A DNA stretch of 64,000 nt from an uncultured Flavobacterium sp. (GCF_946481155.1 NZ_CAMLMK010000003.1:13761-77760); one strand, 5' to 3'. Shown: positions 26,509 through 35,789, counted from the first letter of the stretch. Program-made: numbers and translations. Notes: generated by a model from the sequence alone, not told the origin.

Positions 26509-27753
26509 ATGAGAAAACTATTATCTTTAACATTACTGGCTTTAGCGGGTACGAGTGCGTTTGCAGGAGGATACCGTGTGAGTCTACAAGGACAGAAGCA
26601 ACTTGCAATGGGACACACAGGTGTTGCTGTTGTAAACAGTGCCGAGGTTTTGTTTTTTAACCCGGCAGGTATGGCTTTCCTGAAAGATAAATTCAATGCC
26701 TCAGTAGGAGCAAGCGCTCTTTTTTCAAAAACTAAATTTCAAAATGAAACATACAATTGGCAGAACTCCACTGAAAACATGGGTACGCCATTCAATATCT
26801 ATGCTTCTTATAAAATAAACAACTGGTTGTCTGCTGGTATTGCCGTTTACACACCATATGGTAGTAAAGTGGAGTGGGATCAGGACTGGCAGGGGTCGCA
26901 CCTGGTAAACAGCATCGATTTAAAGGCGATTTACATTCAGCCTTCCCTTTCATTAAAAATCAGCGATGAATTTGCTATTGGTGGTGGACCTATTTATGTT
27001 ACAGGGTCTGTGCAGTTTGACAGAAACCTTAACCGAAGCTTGACCGACGAAAACGGAAACAGATCCGATGTGAATCTTGAAGCTAAAGGAATTACTGCTT
27101 GGGGATATACTGCAGGTTTCATGTTTAATCCATGTGATCATATGCGAGTAGGAGTTAACTACCGTTCAGAAATCATTATGGAAGCCAGAGGAGGTGATGC
27201 TACATTTAACGATATACCGGCATTTGCTCAAGGAACATATTCTAATACAACTTTTGATGCCGACCTTCCATTGCCAGCTGAGTTGACTGTAGGTTTGTCA
27301 TACAACATTACCAAAAAATGGATGGTGGCTTTTGACTACAACAGAACTATGTGGAGTGCCTATGAGTCATTGACAGTAGATTTCGATAATTCAGTGCCGA
27401 CTTCAGTAAATGCAAGAAACTATCAGGATACTAATACTTACCGTGTGGGTACACAGTATGTAGCTAATGATAAGTTTACTTTCAGAGCTGGATGGTATAA
27501 AGATGAAAGCCCTATTCAGGCAGGTTATTTTGCACCGGAAACACCGCGTAACGATTCTATGGGTTATACTGGTGGTGTAACCTATCAAATCAACAAGAAG
27601 TTAGGTGTTGATGCTTCATTCCTATACTTACATTTTGATGAAATCGATGCGTCGTATGATCATTATACTGAAAATGGACAAACCATTCCATTTGGAGGAA
27701 CTTACAAATCGAATGTATTCTCTCCGGGTCTTGGATTAACATACAGCTTCTAA
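26509..27753 (+). CDS. OmpP1/FadL-type outer-membrane transporter
   Basis: I start at ATG 26509 (MRKLLSLTLLALAGTSAFAG, 414 residues), downstream of the promoter; the longer frame lacks a signal peptide. The mature protein begins GYRVSLQGQKQLAMGHTG with VVNSAEVLFFNPAGMAF, which is the FadL hatch region with its NPAG motif. A 14-stranded barrel pattern follows, ending FSPGLGLTYSF. FadL proteins take up long-chain fatty acids or other hydrophobic compounds. The SGNH lipoprotein gene follows after 17 bases, suggesting coupled hydrolysis and uptake. Confidence 0.92.
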   Translation: MRKLLSLTLLALAGTSAFAGGYRVSLQGQKQLAMGHTGVAVVNSAEVLFFNPAGMAFLKDKFNASVGASALFSKTKFQNETYNWQNSTENMGTPFNIYASYKINNWLSAGIAVYTPYGSKVEWDQDWQGSHLVNSIDLKAIYIQPSLSLKISDEFAIGGGPIYVTGSVQFDRNLNRSLTDENGNRSDVNLEAKGITAWGYTAGFMFNPCDHMRVGVNYRSEIIMEARGGDATFNDIPAFAQGTYSNTTFDADLPLPAELTVGLSYNITKKWMVAFDYNRTMWSAYESLTVDFDNSVPTSVNARNYQDTNTYRVGTQYVANDKFTFRAGWYKDESPIQAGYFAPETPRNDSMGYTGGVTYQINKKLGVDASFLYLHFDEIDASYDHYTENGQTIPFGGTYKSNVFSPGLGLTYSF

Positions 27754-27770
27754 TTATAAAACTAAGAAAA

Positions 27771-29360
27771 ATGAAAAATAAGTATATATATTTAGCTGTA
27801 GTGGCAGCGTTAGGATTAGCATCATGCGAGCCTGAATTTGAAAATGAAGTTACAAATGCATCTTATTCTGCAGGGGATGCCGATTTCTCTACTTATGTAG
27901 CGGTCGGAAATTCATTAACTGCGGGTTATATGGACGGTACGGTTTCCCGTGGTGGACAAATGTATTCTTATCCAAACCTTTTGGCACAGCAATTCGCGAT
28001 TGTTGGAGGAGGTGCTTTCACGCAGCCTTCCTATGCAGATGATGTAAACAACCTTGGTGGGTTAATGCTTGGTGGAGTGCAAATCGGAAGTACAAGATTA
28101 GTTATCGATTTCTCTGTCGGTGCTCCTGAGCCTATTGCCGGATCACCTACCATTGAAGTTTCCAGCCTACAAGCGACAGCATACAATAATATGGGTGTGC
28201 CAGGTGCTAAATCATTCCATTTACTTACTCCGGGGTACGGAAATCTTGCAGGTGTTGCTGTAGGGACAGCGAATCCTTATTTCGTAAGACATGCAACCAG
28301 CCCCGCTGCAACTGTATTGGGCGATGCGGTTTCTAAAAATCCAACGTTCTTCACTAACTGGATCGGAAACAATGATGTATTAGCATACGCAACTTCGGGT
28401 GGAACTGGTGTAGACAGAACTGGAAATTTTGATCCGTCAACCTACGGTCCAAACGATATTACGGATCCGACAGTTTTCGCAGGAACATATGATTTGATTA
28501 TCAATGGAGGAACACATCCTTTGTTAGGTTCTATCACAGGTTTAACATCAAATGGAGCGAAAGGTGTTGTGGCAACAATTCCAAGTGTGACATCTATTCC
28601 TTTCTTTACAACAGTGCCTTACAACCCGCTTTCTCCTGCGCTTTTAGGAGGTGAGGCGAATATAAATGCTTTAAATGCGCAGTTATATGGTCCGTTAAAA
28701 CAGGCATTAACTGCTTTTGGAGCCGGAAGCAGAATCAATTTATTGTCTACAACAGGAAACAATCCTTTATTAATTAAAGATGAATCGTTACCGAATTTAT
28801 CTGCGCAATTAACAGCTGCCTTCACACCAACACTTGGAGCGGCAACTGCAGCATTTTACGGTTCAATATTCGGTCAGGCAAGACAGGCTACAAATCAGGA
28901 CTTAGTGCTTCTGACTACGAAATCTGCGATTGGTACAGCACCGGTTGGAGTTCCTGCGCCTTTAGATAAATATGGTGTTACTTATCCTTTGGAAGATAAA
29001 CACATCTTAATTCCAACGGAAAAAGCGGCTATTGCTACTGCAACGGCAGCATACAACCAATCAATCCGCGCGATTGCAGCTTCTAAAGATTTAGCAGTTG
29101 CCGATATGAACGCCATCATGAACCGTCTGGTTTCCGGTTTACGTTTAGACGACGGACAGATTTATACAGCGAATTATTTTGCAGGAACATCTAATATCAG
29201 TACTGTTTTATTCTCGTTGGATGGTGTTCATCCAAATCCAAGAGGGTATGCGGTGATTGCTACTGAAATTATCAAAGTGATTAATTCGCATTACCACGCG
29301 AAATTACCAATACTTGAAGTAGGTGGTTTCCCTGGAGTTACTATATTAGGTTCAAACTAA
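27771..29360 (+). CDS. SGNH/GDSL hydrolase family lipoprotein
   Basis: The 529-residue protein has a lipoprotein signal peptide (LAVVAALGLASC, Cys at about residue 19). SGNH blocks are visible: block I VGNSLTAGY (Ser nucleophile), block III WIGNNDVLAY (Asn) and block V DGVHPNPRGYAV (Asp and His). It should be an esterase or lipase anchored in the outer membrane. The distance between blocks is long, about 420 residues, because of a glycine-rich middle part. It is co-transcribed with the FadL-type gene. Confidence 0.88.
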   Translation: MKNKYIYLAVVAALGLASCEPEFENEVTNASYSAGDADFSTYVAVGNSLTAGYMDGTVSRGGQMYSYPNLLAQQFAIVGGGAFTQPSYADDVNNLGGLMLGGVQIGSTRLVIDFSVGAPEPIAGSPTIEVSSLQATAYNNMGVPGAKSFHLLTPGYGNLAGVAVGTANPYFVRHATSPAATVLGDAVSKNPTFFTNWIGNNDVLAYATSGGTGVDRTGNFDPSTYGPNDITDPTVFAGTYDLIINGGTHPLLGSITGLTSNGAKGVVATIPSVTSIPFFTTVPYNPLSPALLGGEANINALNAQLYGPLKQALTAFGAGSRINLLSTTGNNPLLIKDESLPNLSAQLTAAFTPTLGAATAAFYGSIFGQARQATNQDLVLLTTKSAIGTAPVGVPAPLDKYGVTYPLEDKHILIPTEKAAIATATAAYNQSIRAIAASKDLAVADMNAIMNRLVSGLRLDDGQIYTANYFAGTSNISTVLFSLDGVHPNPRGYAVIATEIIKVINSHYHAKLPILEVGGFPGVTILGSN

Positions 29361-29380
29361 TAAAAAATATTATCCTTATA

Positions 29381-29408
29381 AAAGCGCTGAAAATTCAGCG
29401 CTTTTTTT
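29381..29408 (+). terminator. Terminator after the SGNH lipoprotein gene
   Basis: A perfect 10-bp stem, AAAGCGCTGA (29381-29390) with TCAGCGCTTT (29395-29404), has a 4-base loop and a T tract. Confidence 0.9.
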
Positions 29409-29432
29409 ATTTTTATGCCATATTTACTATCT

Positions 29433-29774
29433 ATGAAAAATTTACTTATACGTCTGTTACTCACGACTATCCTGATTCTTGTCTTATCAAAATTCCTTCC
29501 GGGAATCCATGTCGAAACTATAAAAGCAGCCTTAATCGTTGCGGTGGTCTTAGGTTTGCTGAATACTTTTCTCAAGCCTGTTTTGGTTTTCTTTACACTG
29601 CCAATCACTATTTTTACCTTGGGATTGTTCCTTCTGATAATCAACTCCGGTATGGTTTTGCTGGCCGATTACCTGATAGATGAATTTAAAGTCGACACCT
29701 TTCTAAATGCGCTGATGTTCAGTGTTGTGCTTTCAGTAAGTCAGTGGATTTTGAATCTGTTTGTAAAAGACTAG
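29433..29774 (+). CDS. Four-helix membrane protein of the 'phage holin family' (PF04020-like)
   Basis: I prefer ATG 29433 (MKNLLIRLLLTTILILV, 113 residues) over an in-frame ATG at 29415, which lies six bases after the preceding terminator's T tract. The protein has four hydrophobic helices. LPGIHVETIKAALIVAVVLGLLN and the FFTLPITIFTLGLFLLIINS segment fit the superfamily IV holin-like proteins that are common, non-phage membrane proteins in many bacteria. Function is unknown and no phage genes are nearby. Confidence 0.82.
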   Translation: MKNLLIRLLLTTILILVLSKFLPGIHVETIKAALIVAVVLGLLNTFLKPVLVFFTLPITIFTLGLFLLIINSGMVLLADYLIDEFKVDTFLNALMFSVVLSVSQWILNLFVKD

Positions 29775-29882
29775 ATCAACGGGAAACAGGTTAAAAGTAA
29801 GATATTTTTTATTTTGTCTGCTTTGCTTTGGCTTCACGAAAAGCAATAAATATAATCGAATGAAATACAATGGGTTAAAAAC

Positions 29883-29913
29883 TTGGTTGGGTTGTAAAAA
29901 ATATATAATTTTG
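29883..29913 (+). promoter_or_regulatory. Candidate promoter of the tig gene within an inverted repeat
   Basis: TTG (29883-29885), a 20-base spacer and TAATTTTG (29906-29913) fit the consensus. An exact 8-bp inverted repeat, TTGGGTTG (29887-29894) and CAACCCAA (29914-29921), flanks the -7 box, so the right arm lies close to the expected transcription start. Confidence 0.5.
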
Positions 29914-29947
29914 CAACCCAATTTTAGTATGTAAAAAAATCAAAATA

Positions 29948-31273
29948 ATGAATATTACAAGAAATAATGTAGATGCATTAAATGCGATTGTAACTGTTGA
30001 GGTTACTAAAGAAGATTATGCAGGTCAGGTTGAAAAAATTTTAGCAGATTACCGTAAAAATGCCAACATTCCGGGATTTAGAAAAGGTGCTGTGCCAATG
30101 AGCCTAATCCAAAAACAATACGGTAAAGCTGTGCTTTTGGATGAGGTGAACAAAATATTACAAAATTCATTAAACAATTACCTTGTTGAAGAGAAGCTTG
30201 ATATTCTTGGGAACCCGCTTCCGAAGATTACCGAAGATTTCAACTGGGATTCGGATAACTATAAATTTGAATTCGAATTAGGTTTAGCGCCGGAATTCAA
30301 AGTGGATTTGACTGCAAAGAATAAAATCACGAAATACAAAATTGTTGCTGACGATAAAATGTTAGACGAACAAGTGGAGCGTATCCAAAAACAATACGGG
30401 AAACTAATCTCTAAAGAAAAAGTTGAAGAAGGTGACGATATCAGCGGAACATTCTCTAACGAAGAAAAAGGAATTAACAACACCGTAAATATCAATCTTG
30501 ATATCTTCAAAAGAAAAACAGATGCTAAGAAATTTATCGGCAAGAAAGTTGGAGATGTAGTTTCATTAAGCACAAAAGGTCTTTTTGATGATGACCACAA
30601 ATTGATGGATTACCTGAAAGTAGATCACGATGATGTTCATGGATTGGATATCGATGTAGACTTCAAAATCGAAGAAATTAATACTTCAGAAAAAGCAGAA
30701 TTGAATCAGGAATTATTCGATAAATTGTTCGGACCTGGAAATGTAACTTCTGTGGAAGATTTAAAATCAAAAATTAAGGAAGATGCAGAGGGGCAATTCG
30801 CTTCTCAGGCAGATCAGAAATTCTTAAACGATGTTACTGAGTTCTTAATCGAAAGCACAAAATTCGATTTACCGGCAGAATTCCTTAAAAAATGGATTCA
30901 AACAGTAGGCGAGAACCCCTTAACACCGGAGCAGGCTGAAGAAGAATACGCAAAATCAGAGAACGGTTTACGTTACCAGTTAATCGAAAGCAAAGTGATT
31001 GTAGAGAATAATTTGCAGACTACTTTCGAAGAATTAAAAGCATTCACTTCAGAATTGATCAAAAGACAAATGGCACAATTCGGTCAAATGAACCCGACAG
31101 ATGCCGATGTTGAGAACATCGTGGCAAGAGTTTTGTCAAACCAGGATGAGGTAAAACGTCTTTCTGAGCAAGTGATGAGCGAGAAAATGGTGAACTTGTT
31201 CAAAGAAAAAGTTTCTGCTAAATCTAAGGAAGTTTCGTATCAGGACTTTATTAAAGAAATGTACGGAGAATAA
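29948..31273 (+). CDS. tig: Trigger factor
   Basis: The 441-residue ribosome-associated chaperone begins with a ribosome-binding domain that contains NIPGFRKGAVPMSLIQKQYGKAV, shown here as GFRKG (the ribosome-docking loop, about residues 43-47). A PPIase-like middle domain (about 150-235) is divergent from the FKBP consensus, and a long helical C-terminal domain follows. It binds nascent chains at the ribosome exit. clpP and clpX follow, the classical order in many bacteria. Confidence 0.94.
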   Translation: MNITRNNVDALNAIVTVEVTKEDYAGQVEKILADYRKNANIPGFRKGAVPMSLIQKQYGKAVLLDEVNKILQNSLNNYLVEEKLDILGNPLPKITEDFNWDSDNYKFEFELGLAPEFKVDLTAKNKITKYKIVADDKMLDEQVERIQKQYGKLISKEKVEEGDDISGTFSNEEKGINNTVNINLDIFKRKTDAKKFIGKKVGDVVSLSTKGLFDDDHKLMDYLKVDHDDVHGLDIDVDFKIEEINTSEKAELNQELFDKLFGPGNVTSVEDLKSKIKEDAEGQFASQADQKFLNDVTEFLIESTKFDLPAEFLKKWIQTVGENPLTPEQAEEEYAKSENGLRYQLIESKVIVENNLQTTFEELKAFTSELIKRQMAQFGQMNPTDADVENIVARVLSNQDEVKRLSEQVMSEKMVNLFKEKVSAKSKEVSYQDFIKEMYGE

Positions 31274-31300
31274 TTTTTAGTAAAAAAATAAGTATATTTG

Positions 31301-31334
31301 AACGTCAGACTATAATATGTCTGGCGTTTTTTTT
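31301..31334 (+). terminator. Terminator between tig and clpP
   Basis: AACGtCAGAC (31301-31310) pairs with GTCTGgCGTT (31319-31328) with one G-T pair, followed by a T tract. A possible in-frame start of clpP at 31317 lies inside this hairpin and is therefore unlikely. Confidence 0.75.
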
Positions 31335-31358
31335 AACTTACAACAAATCATTTACTAT

Positions 31359-32021
31359 ATGAACTACGGAAAAGAATTTAAAAAATATGCCACTAAGCAT
31401 CATGGGGTAAACAGTTTGTACTATGATAAAATCGTAGGCAGCATGACCCCTTACATTATTGAAGAACGCCAAATGAACGTTGCCTCCATGGACGTTTTCT
31501 CCCGTTTGATGATGGATAGAATTATCTTTTTGGGAACAGGGATCGACGATTATGTGGCCAATATCATTCAGGCACAGTTATTGTTCTTAGAAAGTGTCGA
31601 TTCCTCAAAAGACATCAGCATTTATATCAACTCCCCTGGAGGAAGTGTATATGCAGGTCTTGGGATTTATGACACGATGCAGTTTGTAAAGCCTGATGTT
31701 GCTACGATTTGTACCGGTATGGCAGCTTCCATGGGAGCAGTTTTATTATGTGCTGGAGCAGCTGGAAAACGTTCGGCGTTACCACATTCGCGTGTGATGA
31801 TTCACCAACCGTCCGGAGGAGCACAAGGGGTTGCAACAGATATGGAAATCAATCTGAAAGAAATGTTGAAATTGAAAAATGAGCTGTACCTGATTATTTC
31901 AGACCATTCAAAACAGTCATTTGATAAAGTAGCCAAAGACAGTGAGCGTGATTACTGGATGATTGCCGCGCAAGCGAAAGAATACGGAATGATTGATGAA
32001 GTTTTGACAAGAAATAAATAA
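31359..32021 (+). CDS. clpP: ATP-dependent Clp protease proteolytic subunit
   Basis: I start at ATG 31359 (MNYGKEFKKYATKHHGVN, 220 residues). The catalytic serine is Ser124 in GMAASMGAVLL and the histidine is His149 in MIHQPSGGAQG. INSPGGSVYAGLGIYDTM is the family signature for the substrate strand. ClpP forms tetradecameric chambers that degrade proteins unfolded by ClpX. A TATATTTG box at 31293-31300 could be a -7 element of a separate clpP promoter, although no TTG stands at the right distance. Confidence 0.96.
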   Translation: MNYGKEFKKYATKHHGVNSLYYDKIVGSMTPYIIEERQMNVASMDVFSRLMMDRIIFLGTGIDDYVANIIQAQLLFLESVDSSKDISIYINSPGGSVYAGLGIYDTMQFVKPDVATICTGMAASMGAVLLCAGAAGKRSALPHSRVMIHQPSGGAQGVATDMEINLKEMLKLKNELYLIISDHSKQSFDKVAKDSERDYWMIAAQAKEYGMIDEVLTRNK

Positions 32022-32069
32022 TCGGAATTCGGCAATTTTTGCTGACATTTGCGATTGAAAATTATAATT

Positions 32070-33302
32070 ATGGCTAAAGAAGTTTTAGAGTGCTCTTTTT
32101 GTGGAAGGAAAAAGCCAGAAACCAATCTGCTGATTGCCGGTATTAATGCGCATATCTGCGATAAGTGTATTGAGCAGGCACATGGCATTGTGTTGGAAGA
32201 ATTGAAACAAAGCGGAAATTCAGGATTGCTTGCCGATTTGATATTGAGCAAGCCAAAGGAAATCCGTGCGTTTTTAGATCAATATGTGATTGGACAGGAT
32301 CAGACCAAAAAAGTAATGGCGGTTGCGGTTTACAATCATTATAAGCGTTTGTTGCAAAAGCAGACCGATGATGATGTGGAAATCGAAAAAAGCAACATTA
32401 TTATGGTAGGCCAAACCGGAACCGGAAAAACATTGGTGGCGAAAACCATCGCAAAAATGTTGAACGTTCCGTTGGCAATTGTTGATGCGACTGTTTTAAC
32501 CGAGGCAGGTTATGTAGGTGAAGATGTGGAAAGCATTTTAACCCGTTTGCTTCAGGCTGCCGATTATGATGTCGCTAAAGCGGAAAGAGGTATCGTTTTC
32601 ATCGACGAGATCGACAAAATTGCGCGCAAGAGCGATAACCCTTCTATCACACGAGACGTGTCGGGAGAAGGCGTTCAGCAGGCTTTATTGAAATTGCTGG
32701 AAGGAACCGTGGTGAATGTGCCGCCAAAAGGAGGCAGAAAACACCCGGATCAGAAATTTGTTGAGGTAAATACCCAAAATATCCTGTTTATTGCCGGAGG
32801 TGCTTTTGATGGCATCGAACGCGTAATTTCTAAACGACTAAATCGTCAGGCGGTAGGATATGGTACTTCAAAAAATGCCGACAATATCGATAAGGACAAC
32901 CTGTTGCAATACATCATTCCGAAAGACATCAAGGATTATGGACTGATTCCGGAGATTATAGGACGTTTACCGGTATTAACGCATATGGAGCCTTTAGACA
33001 GGGAAACATTGCGTGCGATACTGACCGAGCCTAAAAACGCTTTGGTGAAACAATACAAGAAATTGTTTGCCATGGACGATGTTGAGTTTACGATTTCAGA
33101 TGATGCTTTGGATTTCATTGTAGATAAAGCATTGGAATACAAATTGGGTGCGCGTGGATTGCGTTCGCTTTGCGAGGCGATCTTAACCGATGCTATGTAT
33201 GATTTGCCAAGTTCTGAGGAAAAAGAACTGTTTATCGATAAAGAATACGCAGAGCATTCCTTAAGTAAAAATTTATTGCAGCGCCTACAGGCTGCTTCAT
33301 AA
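32070..33302 (+). CDS. clpX: ATP-dependent Clp protease ATP-binding subunit
   Basis: I start at ATG 32070 ([18 protein letters not shown], 410 residues). The N-terminal zinc-binding domain has CSFC and CDKC. The AAA+ domain has Walker A GQTGTGKT, Walker [11 protein letters not shown] and sensor motifs, and the C-terminal domain has [13 protein letters not shown]. It unfolds tagged substrates and feeds them to ClpP. It lies 48 bases after clpP in the same operon. Confidence 0.97.
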   Translation: MAKEVLECSFCGRKKPETNLLIAGINAHICDKCIEQAHGIVLEELKQSGNSGLLADLILSKPKEIRAFLDQYVIGQDQTKKVMAVAVYNHYKRLLQKQTDDDVEIEKSNIIMVGQTGTGKTLVAKTIAKMLNVPLAIVDATVLTEAGYVGEDVESILTRLLQAADYDVAKAERGIVFIDEIDKIARKSDNPSITRDVSGEGVQQALLKLLEGTVVNVPPKGGRKHPDQKFVEVNTQNILFIAGGAFDGIERVISKRLNRQAVGYGTSKNADNIDKDNLLQYIIPKDIKDYGLIPEIIGRLPVLTHMEPLDRETLRAILTEPKNALVKQYKKLFAMDDVEFTISDDALDFIVDKALEYKLGARGLRSLCEAILTDAMYDLPSSEEKELFIDKEYAEHSLSKNLLQRLQAAS

Positions 33303-33308
33303 AATAAA

Positions 33309-33337
33309 AAATCCCGAGTGCATCGGGATTTTTTTAT
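33309..33337. terminator. Bidirectional terminator after clpX
   Basis: AAATCCCGA and TCGGGATTT form a stem around a 5-base loop, with A residues before and T residues after. It serves clpX and the convergent DUF1508 gene. Confidence 0.88.
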
Positions 33338-33340
33338 GTC

Positions 33341-33682
33341 TTAATCGAAAAATATTTCCTGGGAGAAATCTAAAATTTCAGATTTGGAGAAGTTGTTTTG
33401 GATTTCATCCAATCCTTTAGCCATAAGCAATTCCGTAGTAAATTTTCTGCTGATGCCGTGGATATGACCATCATGAATCAGTTTGAAGAAAAATTTTCCG
33501 GCCGGCGTCTTAAATTTCAGGAATGAAAGCGTTTCAATTTTATTTTTCAGGAACAAAATGTCTTTTTCGCATTCTTCTTTGGTTTTATAACTCTGGCTCG
33601 TCAAAAGGGTTTTGCCTTTTCGTGAGTTAAACTCGAATTTGATTAAGCCGTTCTCCTTTTTACTAATCGCGAAAGTCCCCAT
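33341..33682 (-). CDS. DUF1508 (YegP-like) family protein
   Basis: The 113-residue protein has two tandem copies of the short DUF1508 motif: FAISKKENGLIKFEFNSRKG with LLTSQSYKTKEECEKDI, and FLKFKTPAGKFFFKLIHDG with HGISRKFTTELLMAKGL. Each copy is a small beta-beta-beta-alpha unit. YegP proteins are widespread and of unknown function. The gene is monocistronic and convergent with clpX. Confidence 0.75.
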   Translation of the reverse strand: MGTFAISKKENGLIKFEFNSRKGKTLLTSQSYKTKEECEKDILFLKNKIETLSFLKFKTPAGKFFFKLIHDGHIHGISRKFTTELLMAKGLDEIQNNFSKSEILDFSQEIFFD

Positions 33683-33716
33683 TCCTTTTGTTGTTTTATA
33701 AAAGCCTGCAAAAATA

Positions 33717-33745
33717 TAAAAGTCCCGAATATATCGGGACTTTTT
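33717..33745 (-). terminator. Terminator after the 46-residue lipoprotein gene
   Basis: AAGTCCCGA and TCGGGACTT pair around a 5-base loop, with A and T tracts on the two sides. On the minus strand it directly follows the stop codon of the small lipoprotein gene, which supports that gene being expressed. Confidence 0.82.
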
Positions 33746-33747
33746 AT

Positions 33748-33888
33748 TTAAGCAACTCGCTCGTTTTGTTTCTTTTTCTGAGTGTCGACTTTTACATAAC
33801 GCGCTTTACAGTTCCAGCCGCTTGAGCAAGAGGTCAATAAAACGGTTGTGGTAATGGCAGCGACATAAAATGCTTTCTTCATCTTCAT
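33748..33888 (-). CDS. Small lipoprotein of 46 residues
   Basis: A short frame reads MKMKKAFYVAAITTTVLLTS then the lipobox cysteine (LLTSC, Cys21), leaving a 26-residue mature peptide that starts CSSGWNCKARYVKV and ends in a basic tail. It starts four bases after the stop codon of the upstream OmpA/PD40 gene, and a strong terminator lies just past its stop codon, so it is probably the last gene of that operon. I do not recognise a family. The Trp-Asn-Cys and the lysine-rich tail are its only features. Confidence 0.7.
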   Translation of the reverse strand: MKMKKAFYVAAITTTVLLTSCSSGWNCKARYVKVDTQKKKQNERVA

Positions 33889-33892
33889 TGGT

Positions 33893-35461
33893 TTATTTGA
33901 TTATAAATTCTATTCTACGGTTCATTTGATCTTCTTTCTCTGCACATTTCGTGCCACAATTGAATTTTAATTGTGTTTCACCGAAGCCCTGGTGTTGCAA
34001 TCTTTCCGATGGAATGCCTTTTTTGATTAAATAATCGTAGGCAGCCTTCGCTCTTTTATTAGACAGATTCATGTTGTATGCGGCAGATCCTTTCGCGTCT
34101 GTATGGGCATTGATGGCAATTTTCATCTCCGGATTGGTTGTCAATACTTCAAGAATTTTATTTAACGAAAGTTCCGATTCTTTTTTAACCGTCGCTTTGT
34201 TGAAGTCGAAATAGATGTTTTCAATTACAATGGTGTTGTCTATGATTTCCGCTTTTGTTTGGGACATAGCGATTTCTTTATTGTAATTGGTGTTTCCTCC
34301 GCCCCAGGCTTTAAAAGTCAGTTCGTTTGGCTCGTATCCTTCTTTTATGCTGGAGATAGTGTATTCTGTAAGTGGTTTTACGACTAAAGCAATTCTTCCG
34401 TTTTCATCAGAAGTGGTTGTTTTGACGATTTCACCAAATTCATTTTTAATGATAACATTTGTGTTCGGTAGTGCTGTTTTAGAATTCACTTCCACTACAA
34501 CCGCATTTAACGACTGCTCCAATTGAACCATCTCAAATTTGTATACGTCGAAATCTTCTGCCTGGCCGTTTTTGTTTGAAGAGATATAGCCTTTTGTCGG
34601 GCTGCTTAGGATAAAAGCAATTTCGTCATTTTGGGTGTTCAGTGTATTTCCGATGTTAGAACGGTTTACGATAGCATTTTCAGTAATTGAAGCTCTGAAG
34701 ACGTCATATCCGCCATAATTTTCGTGGCCTTCCGAAGAAAAATAAATATATCGTCCTTCCAGGTAAGGGTATTTTTCGTTTTTAGATGAATTCACTGTCG
34801 GACCCAAATTTACCGGGTTTTGTACGGACCCATCGGCAAGAATTTCGGCTACATATAAATCGTAACCTCCAAATCCGCCCGGCATATCGGAAGCGAAATA
34901 CATTTTCTTTCCGTCTGCCGTAATTGAAGGGGTCTCGATGGAATAGTTCTCATTGTTGATTGTTAGTTCCTGTAAGTCTTTCCAATACCCTTTGATTTCA
35001 AGATCTAAAGTAGCTTTGAAAATAGTATATTGTTTTGGATTGTTGGCTTTAGCTCTTGTCAGATAAATGGTTTTCTGATCCGGTGAAAAAGCTACGCCGC
35101 CTTCGTTGGTTTCCCCATCAAGCAATTTTGAAAAAACGATTGGGTACGAAAGGTTTCCGAATTTATCGATGTTTACGCAGAATAAATTATTGTTCGGCGT
35201 ATTGTTGGCGTCCACAGTAACTTTTGCGAAACCTCTTTTCTTGTTGGATAAAATCAGGTACTTATCCATGAAAAAAGTTGATCCTACTTCAGACAGTTCC
35301 GAATTGATTCCCGCGTCATGCGTGATGAAATTCAGTCCTGAAGTCTCAAATTTTGAGGTTGTGAAGGCTTTGTTGGTCGTTTTTTTGTTTTGACCTCCTT
35401 GTGAAAAGGCTGATACTGAAAGTGTTATGATTGAAATTAACAGTAGAACTTTTGTTCTCAT
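33893..35461 (-). CDS. OmpA/PD40 family outer-membrane protein (PorE-like)
   Basis: The 522-residue protein has a signal peptide (cut near VSAFSQ). A region of PD40/WD40-like beta-propeller blades follows (VAFSPDQKTIYLTR, PSITADGKKMYFASDMPGG, YPYLEGRYIYFSSEGHENYG). Then comes a carboxypeptidase-regulatory-like beta-sandwich (about residues 310-380). The C-terminal OmpA domain binds peptidoglycan (NAHTDAKGSAAYNMNLSNKR, FGETQLKFNC). This architecture is that of PorE of T9SS and of the OmpA partners of PorP/SprF genes. No PorP is adjacent, so its exact role is open. Confidence 0.88.
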   Translation of the reverse strand: MRTKVLLLISIITLSVSAFSQGGQNKKTTNKAFTTSKFETSGLNFITHDAGINSELSEVGSTFFMDKYLILSNKKRGFAKVTVDANNTPNNNLFCVNIDKFGNLSYPIVFSKLLDGETNEGGVAFSPDQKTIYLTRAKANNPKQYTIFKATLDLEIKGYWKDLQELTINNENYSIETPSITADGKKMYFASDMPGGFGGYDLYVAEILADGSVQNPVNLGPTVNSSKNEKYPYLEGRYIYFSSEGHENYGGYDVFRASITENAIVNRSNIGNTLNTQNDEIAFILSSPTKGYISSNKNGQAEDFDVYKFEMVQLEQSLNAVVVEVNSKTALPNTNVIIKNEFGEIVKTTTSDENGRIALVVKPLTEYTISSIKEGYEPNELTFKAWGGGNTNYNKEIAMSQTKAEIIDNTIVIENIYFDFNKATVKKESELSLNKILEVLTTNPEMKIAINAHTDAKGSAAYNMNLSNKRAKAAYDYLIKKGIPSERLQHQGFGETQLKFNCGTKCAEKEDQMNRRIEFIIK

Positions 35462-35655
35462 TTTTTGTGATTTGTGTTTGTTTTTAAGCGATTGGTTTAG
35501 AATAATATAAAATCGAAGACAAAATTACCCCTTATATTATAGAATCCTTAAATAATCGTTAAACGACACAAAAAATCGATAAGTTACATTTACAACACTA
35601 ATTCGTTAAAATGTTATATTTGTAAGTGAAAAAATACGAAATGGGTAGAAATGAA

Positions 35656-35689
35656 AAAAGCTCCATACGCCTAGGCGCATGAAGCTTTT
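35656..35689 (-). terminator. Terminator of the tRNA-Gly/tRNA-Leu transcript
   Basis: A 34-base near-perfect palindrome has arms AAAAGCT, CAT and CGCC against GGCG, ATG and AGCTTTT, with two symmetric mismatches. On the minus strand it ends in TTTT, directly after the tRNA-Leu 3' end. Confidence 0.75.
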
Positions 35690-35690
35690 G

Positions 35691-35774
35691 TACTCAAGGC
35701 GGGACTTGAACCCGCACGGACTAATGTCCACTGGATTTTAAGTCCAGCGTGTCTACCAATTCCACCACTCGAGC
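35691..35774 (-). tRNA. tRNA-Leu (anticodon UAA)
   Basis: The minus strand folds into a class II cloverleaf: acceptor GCTCGAG with CTTGAGT, a D arm, anticodon stem CTGGA/TCCAG around loop CTTAAAA, a long variable arm and the T arm GCGGG-TTCAAGT-CCCGC. The anticodon is TAA, giving leucine. CCA is not encoded. It follows tRNA-Gly by 15 bases. Confidence 0.95.
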
Positions 35775-35789
35775 ATTATTTGGAATTTG

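Noticed and set aside
29433..29774. Possible prophage remnant because of a 'holin family' match
   Set aside because: This holin-like family is a common chromosomal membrane protein family, and no integrase, capsid, lysis or attachment sequences are nearby.
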